From the NCBI GenBank assembly GCA_028279705.1, contig JANQNF010000024.1:284529-348528 (forward strand): a stretch of 64,000 bases of DNA, given 5' to 3'. The notes under the pieces were generated by a model. That model was not told where the DNA came from. It searched no databases and saw nothing but the letters and a program-made list of their open reading frames with translations. Both the position numbers and the translations under genes were made by a program. This DNA is from an archaeon. Its GTDB lineage: Archaea; Aenigmatarchaeota; Aenigmatarchaeia; QMZP01; JAFGSV01. Shown one piece after another: positions 1 to 8,482 of the stretch. Within the stretch, counting starts at the first letter, position 1; the number at the start of each line of letters is the position of its first letter.

Positions 1-66
1 TAAGGTACACTGATTTCGCTTCCATTAGTTAAGAATTGTCAGAACTAGAATAAAAATATATTACTC

Positions 67-75
67 TTTATAATA
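67..75 (+). promoter_or_regulatory. TATA box of the first small membrane gene
   Basis: The sequence TTTATAATA lies 22-30 nt upstream of the ATG at 97. This is the archaeal TATA position for a transcript that starts at or close to the start codon. The rest of positions 1-96 shows no gene. Confidence 0.5.
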
Positions 76-96
76 CTTTCTGCCAAAGCAAAGTGT

Positions 97-312
97 ATGA
101 AAGGCATGATTCTTGCCACGGTAGTCATACTCGTAGGCCTGACTTTACTTATGTCAGGAACCCAGACGATGACTGGATACTACGCAGAGCCGTCAGGGTA
201 CGGATTTTACCATATATGGACTGCAAACCTCTACATAGCGGTCTCGCTTACACTAATGGGACTCGTTTCGATGTTTTTCGTAGTCAAGAAACTCGACAGG
301 TTCTTTTTCTGA
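97..312 (+). CDS. small two-pass membrane protein, unknown
   Basis: This 71-residue protein was not recognised. It has two hydrophobic segments, roughly residues 4-21 and 44-63, joined by a loop rich in Tyr and Gly, and it ends in a short basic and aromatic tail (KKLDRFFF). The start at 97 is favoured because a TATA-like element lies about 25 nt upstream. A slightly longer overlapping frame from 93 has no membrane-protein or family features and is taken as a shadow. It converges with the propeller gene downstream with a gap of only 1 nt. Confidence 0.6.
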   Translation: MKGMILATVVILVGLTLLMSGTQTMTGYYAEPSGYGFYHIWTANLYIAVSLTLMGLVSMFFVVKKLDRFFF

Positions 313-313
313 G

Positions 314-1570
314 TTACCTGTACTTCTTCTTCCTCGCGTAAGAACTCAGCCCGTCTTCCTCGATTTCATCCACGCCGTACCTGCTCTTGCTGTCACCGTA
401 CCTGTCGGGTTCATGATCTTCTTTCTGAACTTCGGGTTTCACGGATGCTTGTTCCATTATGTCGAATTTCTTGGAATCCTCTCTAGATGTCGCGCTTTCA
501 ACGATCTTCACGTTCCCTTGCGACATGGAACTTGTAAGGAACTTCCAAATAACTTTTCCTTCTGGTGAGAGGCAGTAGAGGTTGCAGTCCAGTGAACCGA
601 ATATCACCGCCCCGCCAGCTTCGACAACGGACGATATTATGGCACCACGGGTCCTGAACTTCCAGTTGAGCTTTCCGGTTTTCATGTCGACTGAATAGAA
701 GTTCTCATCACACGAGCCGAAGTAAACTGACCCGTCCTTTACAAGCGGCGTGCAATGTACCATTCCCTGCGTGCGAAACTTCCAGATAAGCTCGCCGTTC
801 TCACTGACCGCATAAAGGTTCTTGTCCCTGGAACCGAAGTAAAGAACACCATCTGAAATGGTTATCCATTTCCATGTCTTGGCACCATGCATCTTAAACT
901 TCCAGATAAGTTTTCCCGTTTCCCTGTCCACTTTGTAGACGTTGTGATCAAATGAGCCGAAATAGATGTATTTACCTGACACCGTCCCGGAATATGCAAG
1001 TCCCTTCGTATTGAATTTCCATGCAAGGCTTCCGTCGTGGTTTACCGCATAGAAGATGAAATCCCATGAACCTATGTAGACCCTTTTTTCATCGACTGTC
1101 GCGTCCAGGTCTATGCAGTCGTTAGTCTTGAACTTCCACACGAGTTTTCCAGACATATCAACAGCATAGATGTGGTGGTCCATTGAACCGAAGTAAACCA
1201 CGCCGTTGATGGCTGCCGGCCTCGAGCGCACGACACCGTCTGTCCGAAACTTCCAGATAAGCTTCCCATCCAGCGAAAGGCAGTAGAGGTGCTTGTCAGT
1301 CGAACCAACGAATATACGGTTTTCATAGATTATGGGTGAATATATTATGTCTTCTGCGCGAAACTTCCATAGCTCCTGCCCGGTTCTAGTGTCAACAGCA
1401 TAAATGTAATGGTCATTGCAGCCGAAATAAACGATGTCGTTTCTGATGAATGGACAAGCTATTATACTTCCCCCTTCCCCCACCTCGAATATATCGTCTT
1501 CCTCATTCCCAGATTCCAATAATGCCATATTCCTGGCATCACCAAAAGATGCGTTTTCCACGCTTGTCAC
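314..1570 (-). CDS. PQQ-type beta-propeller repeat protein
   Basis: The 418-residue protein contains eight repeats of about 40 residues, each with a W-K-F core (as in LIWKFRT) and a following V-Y-F-G-S strand. This is the signature of PQQ-like (BamB-type) propeller blades. The blades run from about residue 35 to 350, and a charged Lys/Glu/Asp-rich tail follows. There is no signal peptide or membrane segment, so it probably acts in the cytoplasm, unlike bacterial BamB. It starts at a GTG nine bases after the argS stop, with a GAGGGA ribosome site, so it is probably co-transcribed with argS. The blades are also visible as DNA repeats of about 120 bp. Ligand and function are unknown; scaffolding is a guess. 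Confidence 0.8.
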   Translation of the reverse strand: MTSVENASFGDARNMALLESGNEEDDIFEVGEGGSIIACPFIRNDIVYFGCNDHYIYAVDTRTGQELWKFRAEDIIYSPIIYENRIFVGSTDKHLYCLSLDGKLIWKFRTDGVVRSRPAAINGVVYFGSMDHHIYAVDMSGKLVWKFKTNDCIDLDATVDEKRVYIGSWDFIFYAVNHDGSLAWKFNTKGLAYSGTVSGKYIYFGSFDHNVYKVDRETGKLIWKFKMHGAKTWKWITISDGVLYFGSRDKNLYAVSENGELIWKFRTQGMVHCTPLVKDGSVYFGSCDENFYSVDMKTGKLNWKFRTRGAIISSVVEAGGAVIFGSLDCNLYCLSPEGKVIWKFLTSSMSQGNVKIVESATSREDSKKFDIMEQASVKPEVQKEDHEPDRYGDSKSRYGVDEIEEDGLSSYARKKKYR

Positions 1571-1579
1571 AAAAATCCC

Positions 1580-3253
1580 TCACATCTTCTCAGGAGCTTC
1601 TATTCCAAGCAGGTTCAGCGTGTTCCTAAGCGTTATCCTAACGGCGCCCACAAGTGCGAGCCTGGCTTTCATCTCCTTCTCAGAAGCCTTTAACACTGGA
1701 ACCGCCTGGTAGAACTCGTTGAATGCGTCGCAGAGCTCGTACGTGTAAGTTGCAACGTAATGCGGCCTCATCTCGCGTCCGGCCTTCTCCACGAGCTCTG
1801 GGAACTCCGAGACCTTCTTTAGGAGTGCTATTTCTTTTTCCTCCCTGAGGACTGAAGCATCGTACTTCCAAGCCTTTTTCCCGGCTTTCCTCTGTATGGA
1901 GCAACACCTTGCGTGCGTGTACTGCAGGTAAGGCGCGTTGTTTCCTTCAAAGCTCAGAGCCCTTTCCCAGTCGAAGACGATGGTCTTTTCGGGCGACACC
2001 TTGACCATGTCGTACTTGAGCGCACCGAGCGCAACTATTCTTGCAGTCTCCGCAAGTTCGGACTTTGTGAGACCGGGATTCTTCTTTTTCGTGACACTGA
2101 GTGCCGTTTCCATCATCTTCTCTTTTAGGTCTTCGTACAGTATGACCCTGCCTTCCCTGGACTTCATCTTGCCTGACTCAAGGTTCACAAGGCCATAAGA
2201 AAGGTGGTACTCCTTTTTTGCCACAGGCGACTTCATTATCTCAAGGCTCTTGAAAAGCTGCCTGAAGTGGAGGTCCTGCTCTGAACCAACCACGTGGATT
2301 ATACTCGCCGGATTGTACTCCTTGTCCTGCATCCGCGCCAGTATGAAGTCCTTTATCGAATAAAGCGGCGTTTCGTCCTGGGTGAGCAGCACGTAGATTC
2401 CCAGTTTGTCCTTCTCAAGGTCCATCACTATCGCCCCGTCGCTCATCTTTGCGGTACCTTTCTTTTCCAGCTCTTTTGCAAGCAATATTGCCGGCCCCTC
2501 TACCTCACTCTCAAAGTAGAAACGGTCGAATTTCGCCCCAAAATCGGCGTATATTGTATCAAAATAGTCAAGGCTCCACTGCCTTGTCTTTTTCCACAGT
2601 TTGACAAGATCAGGCTTTCCTGCATAGAGGTCCTTGTTTATCTCCTTTATCTGCAGTTCCACCTCGTGGTTTGTGGCTTTCATGCTGGCTTTGGCATATA
2701 TCTCTCCGAGCCACTTTCCCCTGTCTTTTGCAGGTTCTTTCTCCTTCAGGTTCAAAAGTCCCCACATGCACCTGGCAACGTGCGGACCTATGTCACCTTG
2801 GTAATTAACCCTTTTCACGTCACTGCCGGCAAATGACATGGTCCTTGAAAGCGCTTCCCCGAGCGTAAGATTCCTTGCGTGTCCTATGTGCACTGCCTTG
2901 TGTGTGTTCGGATGCGCAAACTCTATCATGACCCTTTCCTTCTTAGCGCCGGAGCCGTAGCGCTTGCCTTCTGCAAGAACCTTTCCAAGAACCTTTCCCC
3001 CGAGCTTTTCCCAGTCAGCATAGAAGTTGACGTAAGGCCCGATCGCCTTTATCTCTTTCACCGACCCTGCGGGTTTGAGCTTTCTCGCCAGTTCTGAAGC
3101 TATCGCGGGAGGCGCCTTCTTCATCTTGGCGGCAAGTGAAAAACAAGGGAAAGCGACATCGCCCATCTCAGGTTTAGGCGGACTTTCCAGGAGGGAGACG
3201 TCGAGCTTCTCCTGCCCCAGTGCCTTTTCCACGTCATTCCTTAGGAGCTGCAT
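1580..3253 (-). CDS. argS: arginyl-tRNA synthetase
   Basis: This 557-residue class I synthetase charges tRNA-Arg with arginine. It has an N-terminal additional domain (about 1-105). The HIGH signature is exact (in HKAVHIGHARN), and KMKSREG occupies the KMSKS position. A C-terminal DALR anticodon-binding domain follows, with the typical YTHARCCSIQRKA helix and a closing NLLGIEAPEKM motif. Length is normal for the family. The start is the ATG at 3253, with a TTTAAA TATA-like element about 32 nt upstream and a perfect 15-bp palindrome between the two. The propeller gene follows at once. Confidence 0.97.
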   Translation of the reverse strand: MQLLRNDVEKALGQEKLDVSLLESPPKPEMGDVAFPCFSLAAKMKKAPPAIASELARKLKPAGSVKEIKAIGPYVNFYADWEKLGGKVLGKVLAEGKRYGSGAKKERVMIEFAHPNTHKAVHIGHARNLTLGEALSRTMSFAGSDVKRVNYQGDIGPHVARCMWGLLNLKEKEPAKDRGKWLGEIYAKASMKATNHEVELQIKEINKDLYAGKPDLVKLWKKTRQWSLDYFDTIYADFGAKFDRFYFESEVEGPAILLAKELEKKGTAKMSDGAIVMDLEKDKLGIYVLLTQDETPLYSIKDFILARMQDKEYNPASIIHVVGSEQDLHFRQLFKSLEIMKSPVAKKEYHLSYGLVNLESGKMKSREGRVILYEDLKEKMMETALSVTKKKNPGLTKSELAETARIVALGALKYDMVKVSPEKTIVFDWERALSFEGNNAPYLQYTHARCCSIQRKAGKKAWKYDASVLREEKEIALLKKVSEFPELVEKAGREMRPHYVATYTYELCDAFNEFYQAVPVLKASEKEMKARLALVGAVRITLRNTLNLLGIEAPEKM

Positions 3254-3270
3254 GGTATCACTATAAGTTT

Positions 3271-3285
3271 ATTCCGGTCCGGAAT
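3271..3285. promoter_or_regulatory. palindrome in the argS promoter
   Basis: The sequence ATTCCGG-T-CCGGAAT is a perfect inverted repeat with 7-bp arms and one central base. It lies directly downstream of the TTTAAA TATA-like element (about 3285-3290, minus strand) and 18 nt before the argS start. That is the usual place for an archaeal repressor operator. No regulator is assigned. Confidence 0.4.
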
Positions 3286-3337
3286 TTAAATGTTGAGAAA
3301 TGCACGATTCGTCCAGTGCACGGTTCTTGGTCATAGG

Positions 3338-3347
3338 TTTATAAAAC
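3338..3347 (+). promoter_or_regulatory. TATA box of the 3362 gene
   Basis: TTTATAAAAC is centred about 20-24 nt upstream of the ATG at 3362. It decides the start: the longer frame from 3290 would place the promoter inside the coding region. Confidence 0.55.
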
Positions 3348-3361
3348 TTTTTGTCATCATT

Positions 3362-3949
3362 ATGCAGCAAAAGAATTCAGGAGAAATCGATATGAAAATT
3401 CGCAATACATCAAAAATCATTGTTTATAGCGGAGTCGGCAACATTTGTGCACGTTACAATGAAGCAAAAGACACTATTGAATACACAAGCGAAGCGAAAG
3501 ATCCGTTTTCTAATTACGTTGAAGTGAGAGCACCTTTTTTATCCCTTGGACCAACTTTTGCGAAAAAGACATTCTCAGGCAACAGTGATGAAGTCACAAA
3601 GGATGTATTGAAAGACCTTTGTTATTCAATCGAAGATTATTCAAAAGACGCGGGTATCAACGAAAGTCTTATAGGGTACGGGAGCTGGGCGGTGAAGGCT
3701 GCAGGAGAATTCGTACTGCAAGGTGTAAGAAGCCGTGGCGGCATGGTAGTTTTTGCCATCTCCAATGACCCCATAAATAAACGCGGTTCAGGCGCACCCC
3801 TGGTAATGGAAGCCGCTCTTGACCAGTTCGGGAAGAAAAAGAAAGGGGTATTGATTGCCGCGCCTGTAGGAGATATCGTCTACCCCTTATCAGAAATCGA
3901 CAGTCTTACCATGAAATATCCAGAGCTATTTGACCCGAATGCTTGTTAG
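3362..3949 (+). CDS. conserved-looking hypothetical protein
   Basis: The protein is about 195 residues from the ATG at 3362, which follows a TATA box; the frame is open back to 3290. No family was recognised. The sequence is soluble, with alternating predicted strands and helices. The C-terminal half contains GVLIAAPVGDIVYPLSEID and ends with a single Cys. The section RSRGGMVVFAISNDPINKRGSG looks like a strand-loop segment with a conserved-type GG turn. Base composition is more AT-rich than argS, as for the other orphan genes here. It seems to be a single-gene transcription unit. Confidence 0.55.
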   Translation: MQQKNSGEIDMKIRNTSKIIVYSGVGNICARYNEAKDTIEYTSEAKDPFSNYVEVRAPFLSLGPTFAKKTFSGNSDEVTKDVLKDLCYSIEDYSKDAGINESLIGYGSWAVKAAGEFVLQGVRSRGGMVVFAISNDPINKRGSGAPLVMEAALDQFGKKKKGVLIAAPVGDIVYPLSEIDSLTMKYPELFDPNAC

Positions 3950-3956
3950 GATCAAA

Positions 3957-4079
3957 TCATTTCTTTACCACATTTAGCTGCGATAAAGCATCTACATACG
4001 AATCGTCGAGCTCATCCTGGTCGATGTTCGGCATTTTTTGCATCCTTTCTGACCATGTACATAGCGCACCAACTGCCAC
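3957..4079 (-). CDS. possible 40-residue small ORF
   Basis: The gap between two orphan genes contains one open minus-strand frame, from a GTG at 4079 or an ATG at 4043, ending at a TGA at 3957. The C-terminal half is acidic (QDELDDSYVDALSQL) and reads like protein. There is no clear TATA box or ribosome site, and it is too short for a safe call. It could also be a gene remnant. Confidence 0.2.
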   Translation of the reverse strand: MAVGALCTWSERMQKMPNIDQDELDDSYVDALSQLNVVKK

Positions 4080-4103
4080 TTAATGGTTTTTCATAGCTAA
4101 AAG

Positions 4104-4565
4104 TCAGATTCTCTTACTGAAAGATTGTGAATTGCGTATCTCCCAGAAATCCTGGACAACATCGAAAATTTCAGAGTCATTCACGAGACCTTCTGGAATT
4201 TCGCTTAAATAATCTACAACACTTTTATCCAACTTGACCATTTTTTCGGTGTTTTGATGTTCATTTAGTGCCGTTCTCGCATAGTCTTTCAGATCCGAAA
4301 GCACTTTTTCTTTTTCGGTTTGGTGAAGACCATCTGCATTTACATCATTAGAATTGTTGGTGCTTGTTATTTCATTGAATTTTTTACAGATAGCAGAATA
4401 CATTTCTCCCGATTGTTCAAAACATTCTCCTGAAACCTTACCATGACCGTGCCGTCTTTCTACTGCTTTGTATGCAACTTCTGCAAGATCGCGAAGCTTC
4501 CCAATCTCGTCTAGACTGTTTGCCTTCAGTGCACTTTCAAAGTAATTTTTCAGTAATTCGAACAT
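4104..4565 (-). CDS. orphan helical protein
   Basis: From the ATG at 4565 the protein is 153 residues and starts MFELLKNYFESALK. The frame is open to 4622, but a TATA-like ATATAG lies about 26 nt upstream of 4565 and supports the shorter form. The sequence is almost all amphipathic helix (for example LRDLAEVAYKAVERRHGHG, then YSAICKKFNEI), compatible with a small TPR-like or helical-bundle fold. No catalytic motif was seen. Composition is AT-rich. It resembles in style the orphan at 34831, but homology is not shown. Confidence 0.5.
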   Translation of the reverse strand: MFELLKNYFESALKANSLDEIGKLRDLAEVAYKAVERRHGHGKVSGECFEQSGEMYSAICKKFNEITSTNNSNDVNADGLHQTEKEKVLSDLKDYARTALNEHQNTEKMVKLDKSVVDYLSEIPEGLVNDSEIFDVVQDFWEIRNSQSFSKRI

Positions 4566-4637
4566 AGTAGATACTGACGAGACGAAACTATATGACCACA
4601 AGTAACAAGGCCAAGGAATCAATTAACCGTGGACTTT

Positions 4638-4853
4638 TCACTTCTGACCATTCTTCATCATTAAATATATTTTTGTTGGATCAGCCGCTGGCTCAATTAA
4701 CTGTCCCTGACTGTCTGTCAGGCAATCTCCTATTTCGTCATCTGGAAGTTTGGTAGCGGTAACTAGATTACTCCGGTCGCTGTAAGCCTTTGTACCAACA
4801 GGATTTACATTTCCAATAAAGTCAAATCCGCATGTGCCTAGCGATTTATTCAC
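4638..4853 (-). CDS. orphan protein, frame probably broken at its 5' end
   Basis: The 71-residue frame starts with GTG at 4853. No family was recognised; it has two Cys and motifs such as PDDEIGDCLTD. A better start exists just upstream in another frame: the ATG at 4887 follows an AAGGAGG ribosome site and a TATA box at 4931-4940, but it runs only 13 codons before a stop at 4846, overlapping this GTG. Removing one base from the AAA at about 4856-4858 would join the two frames. So this may be the body of a frameshifted gene of 4638-4887. Confidence 0.35.
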   Translation of the reverse strand: MNKSLGTCGFDFIGNVNPVGTKAYSDRSNLVTATKLPDDEIGDCLTDSQGQLIEPAADPTKIYLMMKNGQK

Positions 4854-5121
4854 TCTTTGACTCAGATATACTACTAGAATAACTCATCGCCTCCTTAATG
4901 TCTTATTATTGAAATTAAGGTGCCGATAGAAATATAAATCTTACTAAAAAAATTCGTTTTTAGTGATACTTTATTGCACCATAAAGGACTTTTTAAGATG
5001 AAAATTCGGTAATAGTTTTTTACACCGGATTAGACTTTTATTCGATTCTATTGCAGAAACTTCGGCTAAATTTAAACATGTTGGTAAAGAATGCTAGAAT
5101 CACCGGCTAATTGAAATGGAA

Positions 5122-5194
5122 TGGGCCCGGCCGGATTTGAACCGGCGATCCCCGCCACGTCAAGGCGGTGTCATAGCCACTAGACCACGGGCCC
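5122..5194 (-). tRNA. tRNA-Val (anticodon GAC)
   Basis: A complete 73-nt cloverleaf reads on the minus strand. It has a 7-bp acceptor stem (GGGCCCG with CGGGCCC) and discriminator A, a D-arm (GTC...GAC), an anticodon stem CCGCC/GGCGG with loop TTGACGT (anticodon GAC), a 5-nt variable loop, and a T-arm GCCGG-TTCAAAT-CCGGC. There is no intron and no encoded CCA. An AT-rich TATA-like stretch lies at about 5218-5230 and may serve both this gene and the divergent ORF. Confidence 0.95.
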
Positions 5195-5248
5195 TCGTAG
5201 GTATTAATTGTTTGGCGTGTTTTTATTTCTACGCCTCATAATCTTCGT

Positions 5249-5449
5249 ATGAAAGGTATAGTAATACCTGTGGATCTGGACAATGCAATTGATGTGTACT
5301 TTAGTGAAATTCTAAATTGCGGTAACACCTTTGCAGAAGACGCCTACTTTAGAGCGTTGTATGATACGTTCGATAAAGATGCTGTCGATAGTGCACTCAG
5401 GGAATACGGCGGAAAACGTGAAAGGCGTGGCATTGAACCGCTATCCTAA
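5249..5449 (+). CDS. small orphan protein
   Basis: This 66-residue soluble protein starts MKGIVIPVDLDNAID and was not recognised. The ATG lies about 25 nt after a T-rich TATA-like element, so a leaderless transcript is likely. It has acidic helices in the middle and a basic stretch (YGGKRERRG) near the end. Its stop overlaps the end of pyrC by 4 bp in convergent orientation, which is consistent with a real, tightly packed gene. Confidence 0.45.
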   Translation: MKGIVIPVDLDNAIDVYFSEILNCGNTFAEDAYFRALYDTFDKDAVDSALREYGGKRERRGIEPLS

Positions 5450-6735
5450 TCTTCCTTTGATAAATAATGTACTTTTCCTTTGATTATTGTCGCCCTGCAG
5501 CGCCCGGGGAAGTTCATGCCTTCGTATGGGCTCCAGCCGCTCTTGGTGCCGAGGTCAGTGATCTTCACGGTTTCAGTTTTCATATCGATTAACGTGAGCG
5601 TTGCTTCCTTTCCTGCCTTTATCTCCCTTTGCGGCAGCTTGAACGTCTTCGAAGCGTTTCCTGAGGTCATCTTCAGGAGGTCGTCGAAAGGTACCTTGAA
5701 GTGTGCACTCAGTGTGGATATGAAATTTGCGTAGCTGTCAAGACCCGGCATGCCTGAACAGAAGGGTGCGTACAGCTTGTCGTTGATCCTGTGCGGTGCG
5801 TGGTCTGTTTCTATCCAGTCTATCTTGCCGCGGAACAGTTCCTTTACGAGTCCCTGCACAGAATCGTCCCTTCTTAGCGGCGGGTTCACCTTGTAGAACA
5901 GCCCTCTGGACTTCTTCTTCATGGACTCGTATGTAAGCAGCAGATGATGGGGAGTCACGCCGCATGTAACTTTCAGCGTCTTCATGTCCCTTGCCAACCT
6001 TACCGTTTCTGGCAGGCTCGCATGGCATATGTGAAGAGTTCCCTTGAATCCGGACACTGACGCGAAATTGACCTGGTCCCTTGCCGATTCTATCTCAGCC
6101 CCCGGCGGCCTTATGTCGCACCACGTCTCCGGGCTGTTGACGCTCCACACCTCTTCACGGAACTCTGATTCCTTCTCGCAGTGGACAGCAAGCACCCCCC
6201 TGTAGCTGAGCTCTGACAATGCTTTGTATACCATCCTCTGGTCCTTTCTTTCCGGGACTGCGAGCTCGCCTGTCGATTCCCCTGCGTATAGTTTCAGGCC
6301 GACTACCTCATCGTACTTCTTCACGGCCTCGACGGCTTCCCTTATCTGTGACTTGTTTGCGGTCACCCCGCAATAGAGACCGTACTCGACCGGGGTCTCG
6401 CTGCTTTTCATGGTTTCTATCCTCTTCTCCACGTCAGTATGGGTAAGAATCGGCGGGCTCGTGTTCGGCATGTCGTGTACCCGCGTCACCCCGCCGTGGA
6501 GCGCAGCGTGCCCAGCAGTACTTATCGTCTCCTTCTCCTTCTGGTTCCAGTCCCTACAGTGGACGTGTGGGTCTATGAAACCCGGCATTATCACGTCAGC
6601 CGTTATGTCAGGCTTCCTGTTGGACAGGTTCGTCATCCTGCGTATCTTGCCCTCATGTATCTCGATGAACAGGTTCGTGTGTATCTTCCCAGGACCGCAC
6701 ACCACGGTCTTTCCATAAAGCAGTAATGAGCTCAT
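5446..6735 (-). CDS. pyrC: dihydroorotase
   Basis: This 429-residue enzyme closes N-carbamoyl-aspartate to dihydroorotate in pyrimidine synthesis. It is a type I (amidohydrolase) form. The metal site H-x-H is in PGFIDPHVHCRD at about residue 50, further His ligands follow in AVHCEKE and HICHAS, and the catalytic Asp is in the ETDHAPH block. The C-terminal small beta domain (KGKVHYL) is present. The start overlaps the pyrK stop by 4 bp (ATGA), so pyrD-pyrK-pyrC is a translationally coupled operon. Confidence 0.96.
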   Translation of the reverse strand: MSSLLLYGKTVVCGPGKIHTNLFIEIHEGKIRRMTNLSNRKPDITADVIMPGFIDPHVHCRDWNQKEKETISTAGHAALHGGVTRVHDMPNTSPPILTHTDVEKRIETMKSSETPVEYGLYCGVTANKSQIREAVEAVKKYDEVVGLKLYAGESTGELAVPERKDQRMVYKALSELSYRGVLAVHCEKESEFREEVWSVNSPETWCDIRPPGAEIESARDQVNFASVSGFKGTLHICHASLPETVRLARDMKTLKVTCGVTPHHLLLTYESMKKKSRGLFYKVNPPLRRDDSVQGLVKELFRGKIDWIETDHAPHRINDKLYAPFCSGMPGLDSYANFISTLSAHFKVPFDDLLKMTSGNASKTFKLPQREIKAGKEATLTLIDMKTETVKITDLGTKSGWSPYEGMNFPGRCRATIIKGKVHYLSKED

Positions 6736-7523
6736 AGCTTCCCCTTCTTTCCGCTACCGTCCCTTTTGTACTTTCCGAATTCATCAACCTTCTTTAACTG
6801 CTCGAGCGTGAATACCGGACCGTCCTTGCACACTCTCCATCCTGTCGGGTCGAGCGTGCATGACCCGCACACTCCGAAACCGCACTTCATGTATCTTTCT
6901 AGCGAGAATTCGCCTGGTATTTCCTTTTTGTTGCAGATTTCAAAAACCTTGACCATCATCTTCTCCGGACCGCAGCAGTATACGTAATCTATGTTACCAC
7001 TCTTTACTGAATCTACCAGACATTCTGTGCAGAACCCCTTGTGACCGAATGACCCGTCGTCCGTTGCGTACGTGGTCTTTACCTTGCTCTTCTCAAACCT
7101 CTTCTGGTAGAGCAGGAACTCCTTTCCGGCAGCTCCCGTTATCATATGAACGTTTTTCCCCTTCCTTGCCATCTCGTCTGCAAGTAACGCAAGCGGGGCC
7201 GTCCCATAGCCCCCACCTATGAGAACGACGTTGTCACCTTTCATTGAAAACGGCTTTCCGTAGGGTCCCTGTATCCCGACGCGGTCGCCTGTACCGAGCT
7301 TGAACAACTCTTTCGTGAAGCCGCCCACCCTTCTTATGGTGAGCGCGAACGATCCCCTTTCCTGGTAAGATATCCCAAAAGGCTTCTGTCCACTTCCCGG
7401 AAGCCAGAGCATCACGAACTGGCCAGGCTTTGCACCGACCCTTCCTGAAAACCAGAATGTCTTCGTGTCCTTTGCTTCGTCTACCGCCTTCTCTATCTTC
7501 ATCATCACTGGTCTCTCATTCAT
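6732..7523 (-). CDS. pyrK: dihydroorotate dehydrogenase electron-transfer subunit
   Basis: The FAD and [2Fe-2S] subunit passes electrons between PyrD and NAD(P). The N-terminal half is a ferredoxin-reductase FAD barrel (KPFGISYQE; GDRVGIQGPYGKPF). The middle holds the nucleotide-binding fold (VVLIGGGYGTAPLALLADEM). The end carries the cluster cysteines in KCGFGVCGSCTLD and VCKDGPVF. The start at 7523 is chosen because it gives only a short overlap with pyrD; 7544 is also possible. Paralogue-like HydG at 19669 has the same fold, but context assigns this copy to pyrimidine synthesis. Confidence 0.92.
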   Translation of the reverse strand: MNERPVMMKIEKAVDEAKDTKTFWFSGRVGAKPGQFVMLWLPGSGQKPFGISYQERGSFALTIRRVGGFTKELFKLGTGDRVGIQGPYGKPFSMKGDNVVLIGGGYGTAPLALLADEMARKGKNVHMITGAAGKEFLLYQKRFEKSKVKTTYATDDGSFGHKGFCTECLVDSVKSGNIDYVYCCGPEKMMVKVFEICNKKEIPGEFSLERYMKCGFGVCGSCTLDPTGWRVCKDGPVFTLEQLKKVDEFGKYKRDGSGKKGKL

Positions 7524-8430
7524 GCGCAAGACCCACCATTTCATTCACGGACGGATAGCCTTCACTCTTCATAAATACGGACATCTCGTCTGCAATCTTT
7601 CTGAAAACGTCCATGTCCCTGTAGTGCACTGCAGAACCTACACCGACTGCAGAAGCCCCGGCCATGATCATCTCTATCGCATCGATGCCGGTCGTTACCC
7701 CGCCAGTGCCGATTACTGGTATCCTCACCGCTTTGTAGACATCGTATACGCAGCGCACAGATATTGCCTTTATTGCAGGGCCAGACAGACCGCCGAACTT
7801 GAAATCCAGGACAGGCTTTTTAGCCCTGGCGTCTATGAACATCCCGGGACCTACGGTGTTTCCCATGTTTATTGCGTCCGCACCTGCCTTTTCTGCAGCC
7901 TTTGCGACTTCACCGAGTGCCTGGATGCTCGGTGAAAGCTTCACTATCACCGGCAGCTTCGTGCTCTTCTTTACAGCAGCCGTTATTTCGTACGTGGCTT
8001 CAGGCGTTCCCTGCCCCGCCAGCATGCCGTATCCGGGCGTGTGTGGGCACGAAAGCGGCAGCTCCACTGCAGAAAAGTCTCCTGGAAGGAAGTTTCCGGC
8101 CATGTATGCGAACTCTTCTGCATCAGTTCCGAGTATGCTCGCTATTACGGGTACACCGACTTCACCGAGTCCCGTGAATTCCTTCCTGGACTCAGAAAGC
8201 CCCGGATTCGAGTAACCCACGGCATTGATCATGACGTCCCCGTCAACTTGTATTATGGGCGTTTTGTGACCCTTTCTCGGCTCCCTGCTTACTGATTTTA
8301 TGGTGACCGCACCGGCCCCGTTTTGGGCAACGTTTTTCAGCGATGACTTGGTGACTCCAAGTATACCTGATGCAAGAATGAGCGGATTTTTCAATTTCAG
8401 CCCGCAGAGATCCACTTTCAGTCCAGACAT
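7516..8430 (-). CDS. pyrD: dihydroorotate dehydrogenase, class 1B catalytic subunit
   Basis: This FMN-dependent TIM-barrel enzyme oxidises dihydroorotate to orotate. From the ATG at 8430 it has 304 residues, normal for the family. The class 1 catalytic Cys is in ELPLSCPHTPGYG, the FMN phosphate site is in GTGGVTTG and GASAVGVGSA, and the N-terminal block KNPLILASGILG is typical. With PyrK next door it should form the heterotetrameric class 1B enzyme that uses NAD. It is the first gene of pyrD-K-C and diverges from mcm across an 86-bp promoter region. Confidence 0.95.
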   Translation of the reverse strand: MSGLKVDLCGLKLKNPLILASGILGVTKSSLKNVAQNGAGAVTIKSVSREPRKGHKTPIIQVDGDVMINAVGYSNPGLSESRKEFTGLGEVGVPVIASILGTDAEEFAYMAGNFLPGDFSAVELPLSCPHTPGYGMLAGQGTPEATYEITAAVKKSTKLPVIVKLSPSIQALGEVAKAAEKAGADAINMGNTVGPGMFIDARAKKPVLDFKFGGLSGPAIKAISVRCVYDVYKAVRIPVIGTGGVTTGIDAIEMIMAGASAVGVGSAVHYRDMDVFRKIADEMSVFMKSEGYPSVNEMVGLAHE

Positions 8431-8482
8431 ATTATTTTCTTGTTTCAATAATATAAAATGTAAAGCCACGATTCCAGACAAA

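Noticed and set aside
93..341. ORF of 82 codons overlapping the first membrane gene
   Set aside because: It is in another frame than the two-helix protein, has charged irregular sequence, and runs past the convergent gene end.
314..1570. CRISPR-like spaced repeat
   Set aside because: The repeats of about 120 bp encode propeller blades in one open frame, and vary as protein repeats do.
2294..2836. Plus-strand ORF of 180 codons inside argS
   Set aside because: Antisense to conserved ArgRS sequence; composition rich in Val, Leu and Cys without any domain.
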